From: Pseudobutyrivibrio ruminis DSM 9787
Lineage (GTDB): Bacteria; Bacillota; Clostridia; Lachnospirales; Lachnospiraceae
Reading direction: 5' to 3'
Length of the DNA: 64,000 nt
Assembly (NCBI RefSeq): GCF_900218035.1
Contig: NZ_OBMR01000011.1
Coordinates: 1 to 64,000, forward strand
A model generated the notes under the pieces. That model was not told where the DNA came from, did no database searches, and worked only from the letters and a program-made list of their open reading frames with translations. Positions within the stretch are counted from its first letter, which is position 1. Every line of letters begins with the position of its first letter. Of this stretch, positions 52,244-60,977 are shown one piece after another. The translations under genes were made by a program, and so were the position numbers.

Positions 52244-52513
52244 CTAGCCTAAGTAAATACTAAAATTAGCCCATAACTGTGTGATATATTCCGTCAAAAC
52301 CGTAAGCATCCATGGGCCGAAAAACATAAGCGCAGCAAAAACTCCTACTATCTTTGGAATAAAGGTGAGAGTCTGCTCTTGAATAGATGTGACCGTTTGA
52401 AAAATACTGATTATAAGACCGATTACTAGAGACACTAGTAAAAGTGGTAATGATGTAATCAGAAGAATGTATATAGCATTTCTGATAATGTCCAAGACCT
52501 GTCCTTCAGTCAT
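52244..52513 (-). CDS. fliQ: Flagellar export protein FliQ
   Basis: An 89-residue protein with two membrane segments; SLVIGLIISIFQTVTSIQEQ is the family core. It forms the export channel with FliP and FliR. Normal length. Confidence 0.96.
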   Translation of the reverse strand: MTEGQVLDIIRNAIYILLITSLPLLLVSLVIGLIISIFQTVTSIQEQTLTFIPKIVGVFAALMFFGPWMLTVLTEYITQLWANFSIYLG

Positions 52514-52536
52514 AACCTATTCTCTCCTTAATAATT

Positions 52537-53391
52537 CTAATAGAATGTCTTGACTAACCCGCCAATAACAAGATTCCATCCATCTACCAATATAAACAAC
52601 AATATCTTGAAAGGTAGGGATATTGTGGTAGGTGGAAGCATCATCATACCCATTGACATAAGTACCGATGCAACAACCATATCTATAACAATGAATGGAA
52701 CATAAATTAGAAATCCAATTATAAAAGCTGTTCTAAGCTCAGATAAAATAAAAGCTGGAACAACGATAGTAAATGGTACAGAATCGTAGTCATCTACTTC
52801 ATACGAAATGCCAGCAATATCACAGAACAAATCCAAATCCTTTGTCTGTGTCTGACCATACATGAATTCCCTAACAGGTGCAATTGCATTGTCTATTGCT
52901 TCGTCCTGAGTGATTTCTCCTGCATCAAATGGATCAATCGCTTCTGTCTTAATCTGTGTAAGAACTGGCGACATAATGAACAAAGTTAAAAACAACGCCA
53001 ACCCAATCAATATCTGATTTGGAGGCGCTGTATTGGTTCCAATAGCAGCGCGGACAAAATGTAAAACAATTACGCATCTGGTAAAGGATGTTAGCATTAT
53101 CAGAATCGAAGGGGATAACGTAATGATTGTAAGAACTAACAGCATTCTAAGAGTAGCCGTAAAGTTTCCATCTTCGCCATCAAAGCTAAGCGTAAATCCT
53201 CCGCCTCCAACAACCTCGTCTGAAGCATTTGGTGCATTCTCTGTTGCACCGTAATCCTCATTGTCTGCCCCATATTCTGCACTATATTCAGTTGCATGTA
53301 CAGTTGTACTACTCATAAAAAGGGCGTAACAACCAATCATAGCTGTGATGACCAAGCTAAAGATTACGTACGCCTTCTTGAATTTACTCAT
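52537..53391 (-). CDS. fliP: Flagellar export protein FliP
   Basis: A 284-residue protein with a signal peptide (FKKAYVIFSLVITAMIGCYALF), an outside acidic stretch of about 40 residues, then the FliP core: LTIITLSPSILIMLTSFTR, APPNQILIGLALFLTLFIM and a C-terminal MGMMMLPPTTISLPFKILLF. It is the main export-channel subunit, located at the membrane. The acidic stretch after the signal is longer than usual. Confidence 0.96.
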   Translation of the reverse strand: MSKFKKAYVIFSLVITAMIGCYALFMSSTTVHATEYSAEYGADNEDYGATENAPNASDEVVGGGGFTLSFDGEDGNFTATLRMLLVLTIITLSPSILIMLTSFTRCVIVLHFVRAAIGTNTAPPNQILIGLALFLTLFIMSPVLTQIKTEAIDPFDAGEITQDEAIDNAIAPVREFMYGQTQTKDLDLFCDIAGISYEVDDYDSVPFTIVVPAFILSELRTAFIIGFLIYVPFIVIDMVVASVLMSMGMMMLPPTTISLPFKILLFILVDGWNLVIGGLVKTFY

Positions 53392-53409
53392 AACATTCTG
53401 CCCAATCAG

Positions 53410-53775
53410 TTAATTTTTCTTTCTTGAAAGATTATCTAAAATCGATTTGAAATCTACCGGCATCTGTACAGATGTATCAGTAGTATCCAGTTCTTTAAGT
53501 TCAGATGAGGATAATTCCCCTAAAAGGGTAACTTCGTCTTTGCCAACTGCAACGACGAAGTATCTATCCTCACCTGCCCTAATAATCTGAACATATTTAT
53601 TGGTTGCAAGTCTGATGCCCTCTACAATCTCAAGATTTCTATTGAGACCCTGGGACTTTTGATAGCCTGCAATCCACTTAGTGACAAACGCAGTAAGTGC
53701 AAGCACTCCTACGAATACCACTAAAGCAAAAATCAATTGAAAGATGCTCTCTCCAACCGCTGAAAGAAATAGCAT
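53410..53775 (-). CDS. fliO: FliO-like flagellar assembly protein
   Basis: A 121-residue protein with one N-terminal membrane segment (QLIFALVVFVGVLALTAFV) and a small basic cytoplasmic domain with GRYFVVAVGKDEVTLL-like sequence (EDRYFVVAVGKDEVTLLGEL). FliO/FliZ helps FliP assemble. It lies between cheY and fliP in the usual place. Family assignment relies partly on position. Confidence 0.88.
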   Translation of the reverse strand: MLFLSAVGESIFQLIFALVVFVGVLALTAFVTKWIAGYQKSQGLNRNLEIVEGIRLATNKYVQIIRAGEDRYFVVAVGKDEVTLLGELSSSELKELDTTDTSVQMPVDFKSILDNLSRKKN

Positions 53776-53777
53776 GA

Positions 53778-54140
53778 TTAACCGATAACCTTCTTAACAG
53801 CCTCAAGAACACGCTCAGCCTGGAATGGCTTAACGATGAAATCCTTGGCACCAGACTGAATAGCCTCGATAACCATAGCCTGCTGTCCCATTGCAGAGCA
53901 CATGATAACGCATGCATTAGGATCCTTTTCTTTGATTGCCTTAAGAGCCCCGATGCCATCCATTTCTGGCATTGTGATGTCAAGAAGAACGAGATCTGGA
54001 GAAAGTTCTGCATACTTTTCAACAGCAATCTTTCCGTTCTCAGCCTCTCCGACTACGTTGTAGCCATTCTTTGTGAGAATGTCCTTAATCATCATTCTCA
54101 TGAAAGCAGCGTCATCACAGATTAAAATGTTTTTTGCCAT
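53778..54140 (-). CDS. cheY: Chemotaxis response regulator CheY
   Basis: A 120-residue single receiver domain. Acidic pair at residues 9-10, phospho-acceptor Asp54 (LVLLDITMPEMDG), Ser/Thr position in CSAMG and Lys in FIVKPF. CheA phosphorylates it; CheY-P binds the motor switch, where FliY and CheC can remove the phosphate. It lies between fliY and fliO, as in Bacillus. Confidence 0.97.
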   Translation of the reverse strand: MAKNILICDDAAFMRMMIKDILTKNGYNVVGEAENGKIAVEKYAELSPDLVLLDITMPEMDGIGALKAIKEKDPNACVIMCSAMGQQAMVIEAIQSGAKDFIVKPFQAERVLEAVKKVIG

Positions 54141-54162
54141 GTCTTCATCTCCTTAAATATAT

Positions 54163-55332
54163 TTATTCTTTGATAATTTCTGTTATTCGTACGCCAAAAG
54201 ACTCTTCGATAACTACTACCTCGCCTTTTGCCACATACTTGCCATTAACAAGTACATCTATTGGTTCACCGGCTATTTTATTTAGCTCGATGATGGTACC
54301 AGGTGCAAAATCCAAAATATCTTGGATAGTTTTGTTTGTACGACCTAATTCTACTGTAACTTCCAAAGGCACGTCAAGAATCAAGTCGATATTCTCCTGA
54401 GCGAACTGAGCTGCGAAGCCTGGTCCAAACGGAGTAAATTGTGCCGGCTGTACATTTACCTGTGGTCCAGGTGCGTACATATATGGCATCATTGGTTGTC
54501 CCTGCATTGGCTGACCTTGCATCATATTTGGGTCCATTTGAGGTGGAGCTTGCATTTGGGGAGCAGCCTGTGGTGCAGGTGCTGGTTCTGGAGCAGGTGC
54601 AGGTGCAGCTTCTGCAACACCGTCATCAACTGTCGAATTGGAATCAGATTCCATGTTATTCAGAACAGAACCACACATTTCCTTGGCAAGTGAGATTGGA
54701 TACAACTGCATCATCTCACTGTCTACCAATGTTCCAATTTCCATCTTGAAAGCAATTCTTACGAAGTTGCCTTTCAAGAATTCATCTATCTCTCCACCGT
54801 CTATTGTAGCCAAGTCTGTAAGCTGCGCTGTTGGTGGTGAAATATCTACCATTTTATTCAGCATGGATGAAAGTGAGGTTGCACTAGCTCCCATCATCTG
54901 ATTCATCGCCTCTGAAATAGCTGATAAATGAAGATCAGAAATTTCACCGTCTGTATTGGTTCCATCTCCGCCCATCATTAGGTCGGTAATGACCTTAACA
55001 TCATTTTCTTTTAAAACAAGAACGTTGCTTCCATCAATACCTTTTGTATATCCAATACGAACAACTACACAAGAGTTGTCGTAACCAGCTGCTAATTCCT
55101 GCCAGTTTGTTTCACTAACAACTGGTGTTGAAATCTCAACCTTTTGATTAACAAGAGAAAATAAAGTTGTGGCCGCACTTCCCATGCTTATGTTGGCAAC
55201 TTCACCGATTGTATCGATTTCCTGCTCTGAAAGCTCTCCGCCACCAGATGATGGCTCGCCGGCAGGGGCATCGGGGATTCCGCCACTAAGTAGTGCATTT
55301 ATCTCATCCTGTGATAATACACCATCGCCCAT
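54163..55332 (-). CDS. fliY: Motor switch phosphatase FliY
   Basis: A 389-residue protein. The N-terminus MGDGVLSQDEINALL is a FliM-like CheY-P-binding peptide. A CheC-like domain (about 30-210) has two ExxN sites, EVANISMGSAA and EAMNQMMGASA. A Pro/Gln/Met-rich linker (about 240-300) leads to a C-terminal FliN/SpoA domain (LILDVPLEVTVELGRT). It is both switch ring part and CheY-P phosphatase. It overlaps closely with fliM. Confidence 0.96.
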   Translation of the reverse strand: MGDGVLSQDEINALLSGGIPDAPAGEPSSGGGELSEQEIDTIGEVANISMGSAATTLFSLVNQKVEISTPVVSETNWQELAAGYDNSCVVVRIGYTKGIDGSNVLVLKENDVKVITDLMMGGDGTNTDGEISDLHLSAISEAMNQMMGASATSLSSMLNKMVDISPPTAQLTDLATIDGGEIDEFLKGNFVRIAFKMEIGTLVDSEMMQLYPISLAKEMCGSVLNNMESDSNSTVDDGVAEAAPAPAPEPAPAPQAAPQMQAPPQMDPNMMQGQPMQGQPMMPYMYAPGPQVNVQPAQFTPFGPGFAAQFAQENIDLILDVPLEVTVELGRTNKTIQDILDFAPGTIIELNKIAGEPIDVLVNGKYVAKGEVVVIEESFGVRITEIIKE

Positions 55333-55333
55333 T

Positions 55334-56314
55334 CTACTGTTCCTCCCTTATAATTTGTGTCACTCTAACCGCATAATCTTTGCCTGATGCTCCTGGAAGG
55401 GCTTGGAACTTCTTAATATCTCCCACGAAAACATCCAACTCATCGTCGACTTTTGTATCAAGTCTGACTATATCTCCAACCTGAAGCTGTGAAAAATCCG
55501 CAACGGTAATTGTGCTGTTGCCAAGAACTGCCTTTACGGGTATCTTAGCATGATTAATTAAAGCTTCCACAGCATCTGAATAGCTTTCACCTGTTTTCTC
55601 CTTCTGACTACTATACCAGAACTTTGTGTTCAATTTGTCCATAACTGGCTCTAATGTAATAAAAGGCAAACAAATATTCATAAGACCTTCTACATCGCCA
55701 ATTTTAATATTGACTGTAACAATAGCAATCATCTCTGAAGGGGATATAATCTGAGCAAACTGTGAGTTTGTTTCAATTCGCTCAAGTCTTGGATGTACAT
55801 CCAAAACGTTTTCCCATGGTTCCCTAAGCAAGTCTACGCATGATGTCATTACTCTCTCAATAATGAGAAGCTCTATTTCTGAAAAGTCTCTAATCTTATC
55901 AAGAGGTTCGCCCTCTCCGCCAAGCATTCTGTCTACCATGGCAAAGCCAAGATTAGAAGCCATTTCTACGATAATATTTCCCTCAAGGGGAGAAAAATCT
56001 ACAATACCTAAAAGAACTGGATTTGATAGAGAGTTTGAAAACTCCATGTATGTAACAGCTTCCGAGTTCATAACCTCTACCTGTATATTCTTTCTGAGGA
56101 ATATAGGCAAGTTTGTTGATAACAATCTGCCATAATGCTCAAAAATAATTTCCATTGTTCTAAGGTGTTCCTTAGAAAACTTAGAAGGTCTAGCAAAATC
56201 GTAGTTCTTTACAGGCTTTTCTTTATTGTTTTTAATCTCCTCGGCGTCAAGCTCACCGCTGGTTAACGCATTAAGCAGATTATCTATTTCGTTTTGTGAA
56301 AGAACGTCTCCCAA
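55334..56314 (-). CDS. fliM: Flagellar motor switch protein FliM
   Basis: A 326-residue protein. N-terminal CheY-P-binding peptide GDVLSQNEIDNLL, then a CheC-like middle domain lacking phosphatase residues, and a C-terminal SpoA domain (QVGDIVRLDTKV). It starts with TTG, with GGTGGTGAG about 6 bases upstream. It reads CheY-P to change rotation. Confidence 0.96.
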   Translation of the reverse strand: MGDVLSQNEIDNLLNALTSGELDAEEIKNNKEKPVKNYDFARPSKFSKEHLRTMEIIFEHYGRLLSTNLPIFLRKNIQVEVMNSEAVTYMEFSNSLSNPVLLGIVDFSPLEGNIIVEMASNLGFAMVDRMLGGEGEPLDKIRDFSEIELLIIERVMTSCVDLLREPWENVLDVHPRLERIETNSQFAQIISPSEMIAIVTVNIKIGDVEGLMNICLPFITLEPVMDKLNTKFWYSSQKEKTGESYSDAVEALINHAKIPVKAVLGNSTITVADFSQLQVGDIVRLDTKVDDELDVFVGDIKKFQALPGASGKDYAVRVTQIIREEQ

Positions 56315-56356
56315 GCTTTCTCACCACCATTCGTCCCAATAATTTCTACTTACAGA

Positions 56357-56869
56357 TTACTGTTTCTGATAAGTAGCACTAGAGAAGTTCACTCTAACGA
56401 TAAATGAAGATTTGAATAGGGTCTGAAGCTCTTCAAGAATCTCTTCTTTGATTTCATCTTCATTATCTATCATTTCCTGAACTGTATGCTTTTTAATAAC
56501 TGAGTTTATTTTATCACTAATGATATTGTCCTGAGCCGTTAAAGTTCCATCAGATGCATATGTAGCGTAATCTTCATTTGTGCTATCAAGTGATAATGAT
56601 ATACCAAGCACTGCATATCCATCAACAAGGTTGATTGTAAGTGTCTCACCACCATTAACAGGATAATCCACCATATCAGCCACATCAATACTAAGAGATC
56701 CAGCTGTATCTCCTGCTTGCAAATCCAAATCGATTGCAGAGCACACCTTTGTGATCAGCTCGTTGGCCTTTTGTGTCTCAGGAATAATAGTAATTGTAAG
56801 AACCGCTGTAAGAACAAGATTCACAACAACCAGTGCCAGTATAATTACTGTAATCAAATTCTTTTTCAT
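56357..56869 (-). CDS. fliL: FliL-like flagellar basal-body protein
   Basis: A 170-residue protein with one N-terminal membrane segment (NLITVIILALVVVNLVLTAVL) and an outside domain with the FliL-type ending EILEELQTLFKSSFIVRVNFSS. FliL supports the stator under load. Conservation is low in this family; position between motB and fliM supports the call. Confidence 0.85.
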   Translation of the reverse strand: MKKNLITVIILALVVVNLVLTAVLTITIIPETQKANELITKVCSAIDLDLQAGDTAGSLSIDVADMVDYPVNGGETLTINLVDGYAVLGISLSLDSTNEDYATYASDGTLTAQDNIISDKINSVIKKHTVQEMIDNEDEIKEEILEELQTLFKSSFIVRVNFSSATYQKQ

Positions 56870-56880
56870 GATTTGCCTTT

Positions 56881-57783
56881 CTACTCGGCTATATCTGACG
56901 AGTATGAATTATATATTTTGATTTCAACGCGTCTATTTCTAGCGCGTCCTTCTGCTGTACTATTGTCAGCAATAGGTACATACTCTCCTCGTCCAGCCGA
57001 TTTAATGTAAGCTGGATTCAAATCTGTGACTTCTCTGATTCTATCTGCAACATAAAGTGCACGATACATTGAAAGCACATCATTGTTTTCATAAGTTCCA
57101 GATGACATTGGAACATTATCTGTATGACCTTCTATCTCGATGATATTGTTATCATACTGAGCAAGTATCTTTGAAAGATTATCTACAATAGTAAGGGCAT
57201 CATCTGTAAGAACTGCCTTACCTGAATCAAACAGTAATGCACCATTAATGGTAATCATTACATAGTTTGCATTAAAATCTACTTCTACCTGGTCTTGAAG
57301 ACCATATTCACTAAGCTGAGCCTCGATTTCTTCTGCGATTGATTCGCTTTCGCCTGCACCAGCTTGTTCAAGGGCTTCCTGAGCTTCCTCTACAGAAACT
57401 CCATTAGAACTAACATCCCCTTCATTTGTAGCGGAGCCGTCCTCTGATTGTTCTCCCTCGTTTTCATTTTCACTTGCGCCTTCTTTTTCATACTGTTCAT
57501 CATCACCATCATGAACACTATTGAAATAGTCGTCAAACATCTCAAGCTGACTGATACCTGATGATATCATCTGGCCCTCACCAATCGAGGTACCGCCTTG
57601 AGAAAAAATACTAAAGCTAGACTGAATACTTGCAATAACTTCCTGGAACTTTTCTGTATCTGTACTAGACATAGAGAAAAGTAATACGAAGAAACATAGC
57701 AGCAAGTTCATCAAGTCTGAGAAGGTGGCCATCCAGGCAGGAGAACCAGCAGGAGCTTCCTCTTGCTTTTGCTTCTTTGCCAT
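56881..57783 (-). CDS. motB: Flagellar motor stator protein MotB
   Basis: A 300-residue protein with one membrane segment after WMATFSDLMNLLLCFFVLLF; Asp23 is the proton-binding residue. A long acidic linker (about 85-140, rich in Glu, Ser, Gly and Asn) precedes an OmpA-type peptidoglycan-binding domain (IEGHTDNVPMS and GRGEYVPIADN). Its start overlaps the motA stop (TAATG). It anchors the stator to the wall. Confidence 0.95.
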   Translation of the reverse strand: MAKKQKQEEAPAGSPAWMATFSDLMNLLLCFFVLLFSMSSTDTEKFQEVIASIQSSFSIFSQGGTSIGEGQMISSGISQLEMFDDYFNSVHDGDDEQYEKEGASENENEGEQSEDGSATNEGDVSSNGVSVEEAQEALEQAGAGESESIAEEIEAQLSEYGLQDQVEVDFNANYVMITINGALLFDSGKAVLTDDALTIVDNLSKILAQYDNNIIEIEGHTDNVPMSSGTYENNDVLSMYRALYVADRIREVTDLNPAYIKSAGRGEYVPIADNSTAEGRARNRRVEIKIYNSYSSDIAE

Positions 57784-58592
57784 TAGCCCTCACCTCCTCC
57801 TTCGCCTTCGCCGATAGCACCACGAGATGCAGGTGGCAAGAAGGATTTAAGCTTTTCTTCTATTACACGTGGGTTTTCACCTGCCTGTATTGAAAGCAAG
57901 CCTTCCACAGTAATACTCTTTGTCATAACCTCGAGAGAATGATTAACACCAAGCTTTGTACCAACTGGGCCTGTAAGCCAGTTTGCAATTAGTGAACCGT
58001 ACAAAGTTGTAAGCAACGCAACCGCCATGTTAGGACCGATTGTTGATGCATCCTCAAGGTTCTTTAACATGTTAACCAGACCAACCAGTGTACCAATCAT
58101 TCCCCAGGCAGGTCCCATTTCACCCCATTTAGACCAGAAGTTAATAGTTACTTTATGTCTATCCTCCATACAGTCCAAATCAGTTTCAAGAATAGCACGA
58201 ACCAATTCAGGATCAGTACCATCTACAACCAGATTGATTCCCTTTTTAAGGAATTCATCTTCTATTCCATTGGCAGCTTCTTCAAGTGCCAATATACCTT
58301 CTTTTCTGGAAATATTCGCAAGATTTATAATCTGAGATATGCTATCAGCTGGGCTACCAACCTTTGGTTCGTTGATAGCTAGTGTGATACCTTTAAGTCC
58401 TCCGATAAAGTCTGGCATTTTGTTACATGCCATACAAGAGGACAAAGAACCACCGATAGTAATAATAACTGATGGAACATCTATGAAGTTTGCCATGGCT
58501 GCGACACCACCAGAAGACACGATACCGAAGATAACCATTACGACACCGAGTACTAAACCAGCTAAAGAAGCTATATCCAAAGCAATCACCAT
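57783..58592 (-). CDS. motA: Flagellar motor stator protein MotA
   Basis: A 269-residue protein with four membrane segments and the cytoplasmic loop that touches FliG. GPAWGMIGTLVGLVNML carries the conserved proline region. With MotB it forms the ion channel driving rotation. The ATG at 58592 has only a poor ribosome site; a TTG four codons later (58580) follows GGTGAT and gives MDIASLAG, a common MotA start, so that may be the true start. It has its own promoter. Confidence 0.93.
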   Translation of the reverse strand: MVIALDIASLAGLVLGVVMVIFGIVSSGGVAAMANFIDVPSVIITIGGSLSSCMACNKMPDFIGGLKGITLAINEPKVGSPADSISQIINLANISRKEGILALEEAANGIEDEFLKKGINLVVDGTDPELVRAILETDLDCMEDRHKVTINFWSKWGEMGPAWGMIGTLVGLVNMLKNLEDASTIGPNMAVALLTTLYGSLIANWLTGPVGTKLGVNHSLEVMTKSITVEGLLSIQAGENPRVIEEKLKSFLPPASRGAIGEGEGGGEG

Positions 58593-58614
58593 CCTATAAA
58601 AAATTGAGTAAAAA

Positions 58615-58667
58615 CTAGTAAAATGTATAGAAATACACGGTATACACTTTTGTGATTATTTTACTAG
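58615..58667. repeat. Inverted repeat over the motA promoter
   Basis: CTAGTAAAAT (58615-58624) and ATTTTACTAG (58658-58667) are perfect 10-bp arms, with GTATA/TATAC inside. The right arm covers the -10 box of the motA promoter. Confidence 0.65.
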
Positions 58668-58686
58668 ATTTGTAAATTATTGTCTA
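58658..58686 (-). promoter_or_regulatory. Sigma-A promoter of motA and the downstream fla/che genes
   Basis: Minus-strand -35 TAGACA (58681-58686), 17-base spacer, -10 TAAAAT (58658-58663). The leader is about 60 bases. No good sigma-28 (TAAA-N15-GCCGATAA) match is seen here. Confidence 0.75.
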
Positions 58687-58778
58687 CTTTTATCAGTAAA
58701 ATCGTCTCATATTATTGTGTTTTTTCCATGTCCAAACCACAAAATATAGTTTCTTCACAGAATTTTTAGATTTTCAGC

Positions 58779-58809
58779 AAAAAAGCCAAGCCTTAACGAC
58801 TTGGCTTTT
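58779..58809 (-). terminator. Terminator after flgE
   Basis: A 10-bp stem AAAAGCCAAG/CTTGGCTTTT with a 9-base loop, followed by T on the minus strand, 16 bases after the flgE stop. With the promoter at 58658 it splits the flagellar cluster into two units. Confidence 0.9.
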
Positions 58810-58824
58810 AGAGACTATAAATTA

Positions 58825-60471
58825 TTAACGCTTAAGATTAATAAGTTCCTCAAGCATTGTGTCTGATACTGTAATAATACGTGAGTTTGCCTGGAAACCA
58901 CGCTGTGTAGTAATCATATCAGTAAACTCTGCAGACAAATCAACGTTAGACATTTCAAGCTGACCTGTGTTCATTGATGAACCATCTGCAGAAATATCTA
59001 CACCGATTCCATCAAATTCACCAGAGTTAAGTGTTGTCTTATAGCAGTTATCTCCTATTTCTTCAAGACCTGATGCGTTAGCAAACTGAGCTACGGCGAT
59101 TTGTCCTAAAAGAACTGTATTACCATTACTATAAGAGCCATAAATCTTACCATTATTGGCAACAGAAAGACCTGTCATAGTACCAAGCTTTTTACCAGCA
59201 CCAAGTGAAGCATCTGTAACTGTACCTCTATTACCTACAGCAGTTGATGTGCCACCATTGTCGTACATTGTAAGAATTGAAAAATCAATTGTAATGTTAG
59301 ACAATGCAGAATCCAATGTATTAGGGCCAAGCAATGATGTATTCATAGTAAGTTGTGTCTGATTATTCTGACCAGCAAATGTAAGATTACCTTCACTTGT
59401 ATCGAATTGTAAATCGTAACTAATATTCTTAGTTGTAATAGATAAGCTTGTAGCACTTGCATGGGTTACATTGTCAATTTCAGCATCTGTTGGAAGTCCA
59501 GCTACAACTGATGACAATGGAATTGATGTTGTTCCATCGCTAAATCTAGCAGGTTCAGTTGCTGTAGGACCATAGTAAGTGTAAGGATATGTGTTTCCGC
59601 CGTCAGTGCTCAAAGCCAAAGCTCCACCTGAGGTTGAGAACATGTAGTCCGAACCATCAACTTTTGAATAAGTTAATGTACTTGTATTCTCCTCACCAAA
59701 GATATCTGCCTTACTTCCTCCATTGTTAATATAATTAGCAAGCAAATCATTATTATCTTTATCATAAAGATTTGTAAGTTCTACAGTATATGAGCCCTTC
59801 ACTGGATCTGTAAGTTTGAAAGAAAACTTAGCTGTGTATGCATATCCAAGATTATCATAAAGTGTAAATGCACGAACATAGCCCGTTGAAGCACTAAACT
59901 GTGGGTCATTCTTATCGATAACACCTGTAAATGTAGCCTGTGTAGTAGCTTCCGGTGCACTTGTAAGGTTCTCTGGGGCCATAACTCTAAGTGGAGATAC
60001 TGTATCCTTCATAATTACAGGAGATCCACTTGAAGTATCTGTCTGCCATCCCATTACAAGATAACCAGTAGTTGTCATAGCAAGGTTACCATTTCCATCG
60101 ATATAGAAAGAACCGGCTCTAGTAAATACATTTTCTGTACCATTATTAACGATAAAGAAATTTGTTGTGTTTGTATCAGAAAGTCTGATATCGAGAGCAT
60201 CACCAGTAGACTGAGCAGCACCTGATGAAGTAATAGAAATCTTTGTAGCTCCATTAGTAACACCAAGACCTATCTGCTTAGCATTTGTACCACCACGAGT
60301 TTCTGTGGCGCCTGATGCCTGTGAAGTTGTCTGATACATAATATCAGAAAAAGTGGTTGAAGATGATTTGAACGCAACTGTGTTTACGTTTGAGATGTTA
60401 TTACCAATAACATCCATCTTTGTCTGGTGTGTCTTAAGACCAGCAACACCAGAGAAAAGTGATCTCATCAT
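58825..60471 (-). CDS. flgE: Flagellar hook protein FlgE
   Basis: A 548-residue axial protein. N-terminal MRSLFSGVAGLKTHQTKMDVIGNNISNVNT and C-terminal NVDLSAEFTDMITTQRGFQANSR are the flagellar rod/hook marks. The middle (about 150-430) is a large surface domain, so the protein is about twice the length of Bacillus FlgE. The ATG at 60471 has GGAGG nine bases upstream. Two hairpins lie before it, one covering that ribosome site. Confidence 0.95.
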   Translation of the reverse strand: MMRSLFSGVAGLKTHQTKMDVIGNNISNVNTVAFKSSSTTFSDIMYQTTSQASGATETRGGTNAKQIGLGVTNGATKISITSSGAAQSTGDALDIRLSDTNTTNFFIVNNGTENVFTRAGSFYIDGNGNLAMTTTGYLVMGWQTDTSSGSPVIMKDTVSPLRVMAPENLTSAPEATTQATFTGVIDKNDPQFSASTGYVRAFTLYDNLGYAYTAKFSFKLTDPVKGSYTVELTNLYDKDNNDLLANYINNGGSKADIFGEENTSTLTYSKVDGSDYMFSTSGGALALSTDGGNTYPYTYYGPTATEPARFSDGTTSIPLSSVVAGLPTDAEIDNVTHASATSLSITTKNISYDLQFDTSEGNLTFAGQNNQTQLTMNTSLLGPNTLDSALSNITIDFSILTMYDNGGTSTAVGNRGTVTDASLGAGKKLGTMTGLSVANNGKIYGSYSNGNTVLLGQIAVAQFANASGLEEIGDNCYKTTLNSGEFDGIGVDISADGSSMNTGQLEMSNVDLSAEFTDMITTQRGFQANSRIITVSDTMLEELINLKR

Positions 60472-60483
60472 AATGAATGACCT

Positions 60484-60507
60484 CCTCAAAGCGTAATGCT
60501 ATTGAGG
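60484..60507 (-). promoter_or_regulatory. Hairpin covering the flgE ribosome site
   Basis: CCTCAA and TTGAGG form a 6-bp stem with a 12-base loop; the 3' arm is the first half of the flgE TTGAGGAGG ribosome site. Another 7-bp stem, TTGTTCC/GGAACAA (60515-60540), lies just upstream. Confidence 0.5.
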
Positions 60508-60560
60508 TGACTGTTTGTTCCTTCTGTCAGTCGGGAACAATTAGCTTCCATAAGGTCCAG

Positions 60561-60962
60561 CTAAACTATAACAGCACCGTCAATATTTGTAAAAATGTTT
60601 TCGTCTGATTCAGTCTGATCCATAGCTGTTACTACGGTCTGATTAGGTACATTAACAATAAATGCTAAAGTATCTACTAATACCAACGAATCAGTAATTC
60701 CCTTTTCTGAGGCTTTCTGTACGCCTTCTTCTAATCTAAGGGATTGTTCTTCAGAAAGCTTGATATTTCTATCATCAAGTCTCTGAGCGGCGTGCTTTGA
60801 AAACTTTAATTCCGAAGCATTATCAAGCTTCTGTTTAAAAATATCCTCAAAGGATGCGCCATTAAAATTGCCCAAAGGTTTGGACTCTTGTGCTGGATTA
60901 AGGTAAGTTCCAGCTACCCGCTCAATGGAGGTGAAATTTGGATTAATATTTAAATTGTTCAT
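60561..60962 (-). CDS. TIGR02530-type flagellar operon protein
   Basis: A 133-residue protein found between flgD and flgE in many Firmicutes. The conserved block is FSKHAAQRLDDRNIKLSEEQ (about 55-74), followed by LVDTLAFIVNVPNQTVVTAMD, ending IFTNIDGAVIV. The N-terminal third is flexible. The exact role is not established; hook assembly is suggested by position. Confidence 0.88.
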   Translation of the reverse strand: MNNLNINPNFTSIERVAGTYLNPAQESKPLGNFNGASFEDIFKQKLDNASELKFSKHAAQRLDDRNIKLSEEQSLRLEEGVQKASEKGITDSLVLVDTLAFIVNVPNQTVVTAMDQTESDENIFTNIDGAVIV

Positions 60963-60977
60963 TGTATCCCTCCTAAA

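Noticed and set aside
58660-58720. Sigma-28 promoter ahead of motA
   Set aside because: CTGATAA is present but no TAAA lies 15 bases upstream; the sigma-A match is better.
60515-60540. Terminator before flgE
   Set aside because: The hairpin has no T-run on the minus strand, so it is treated as leader structure.
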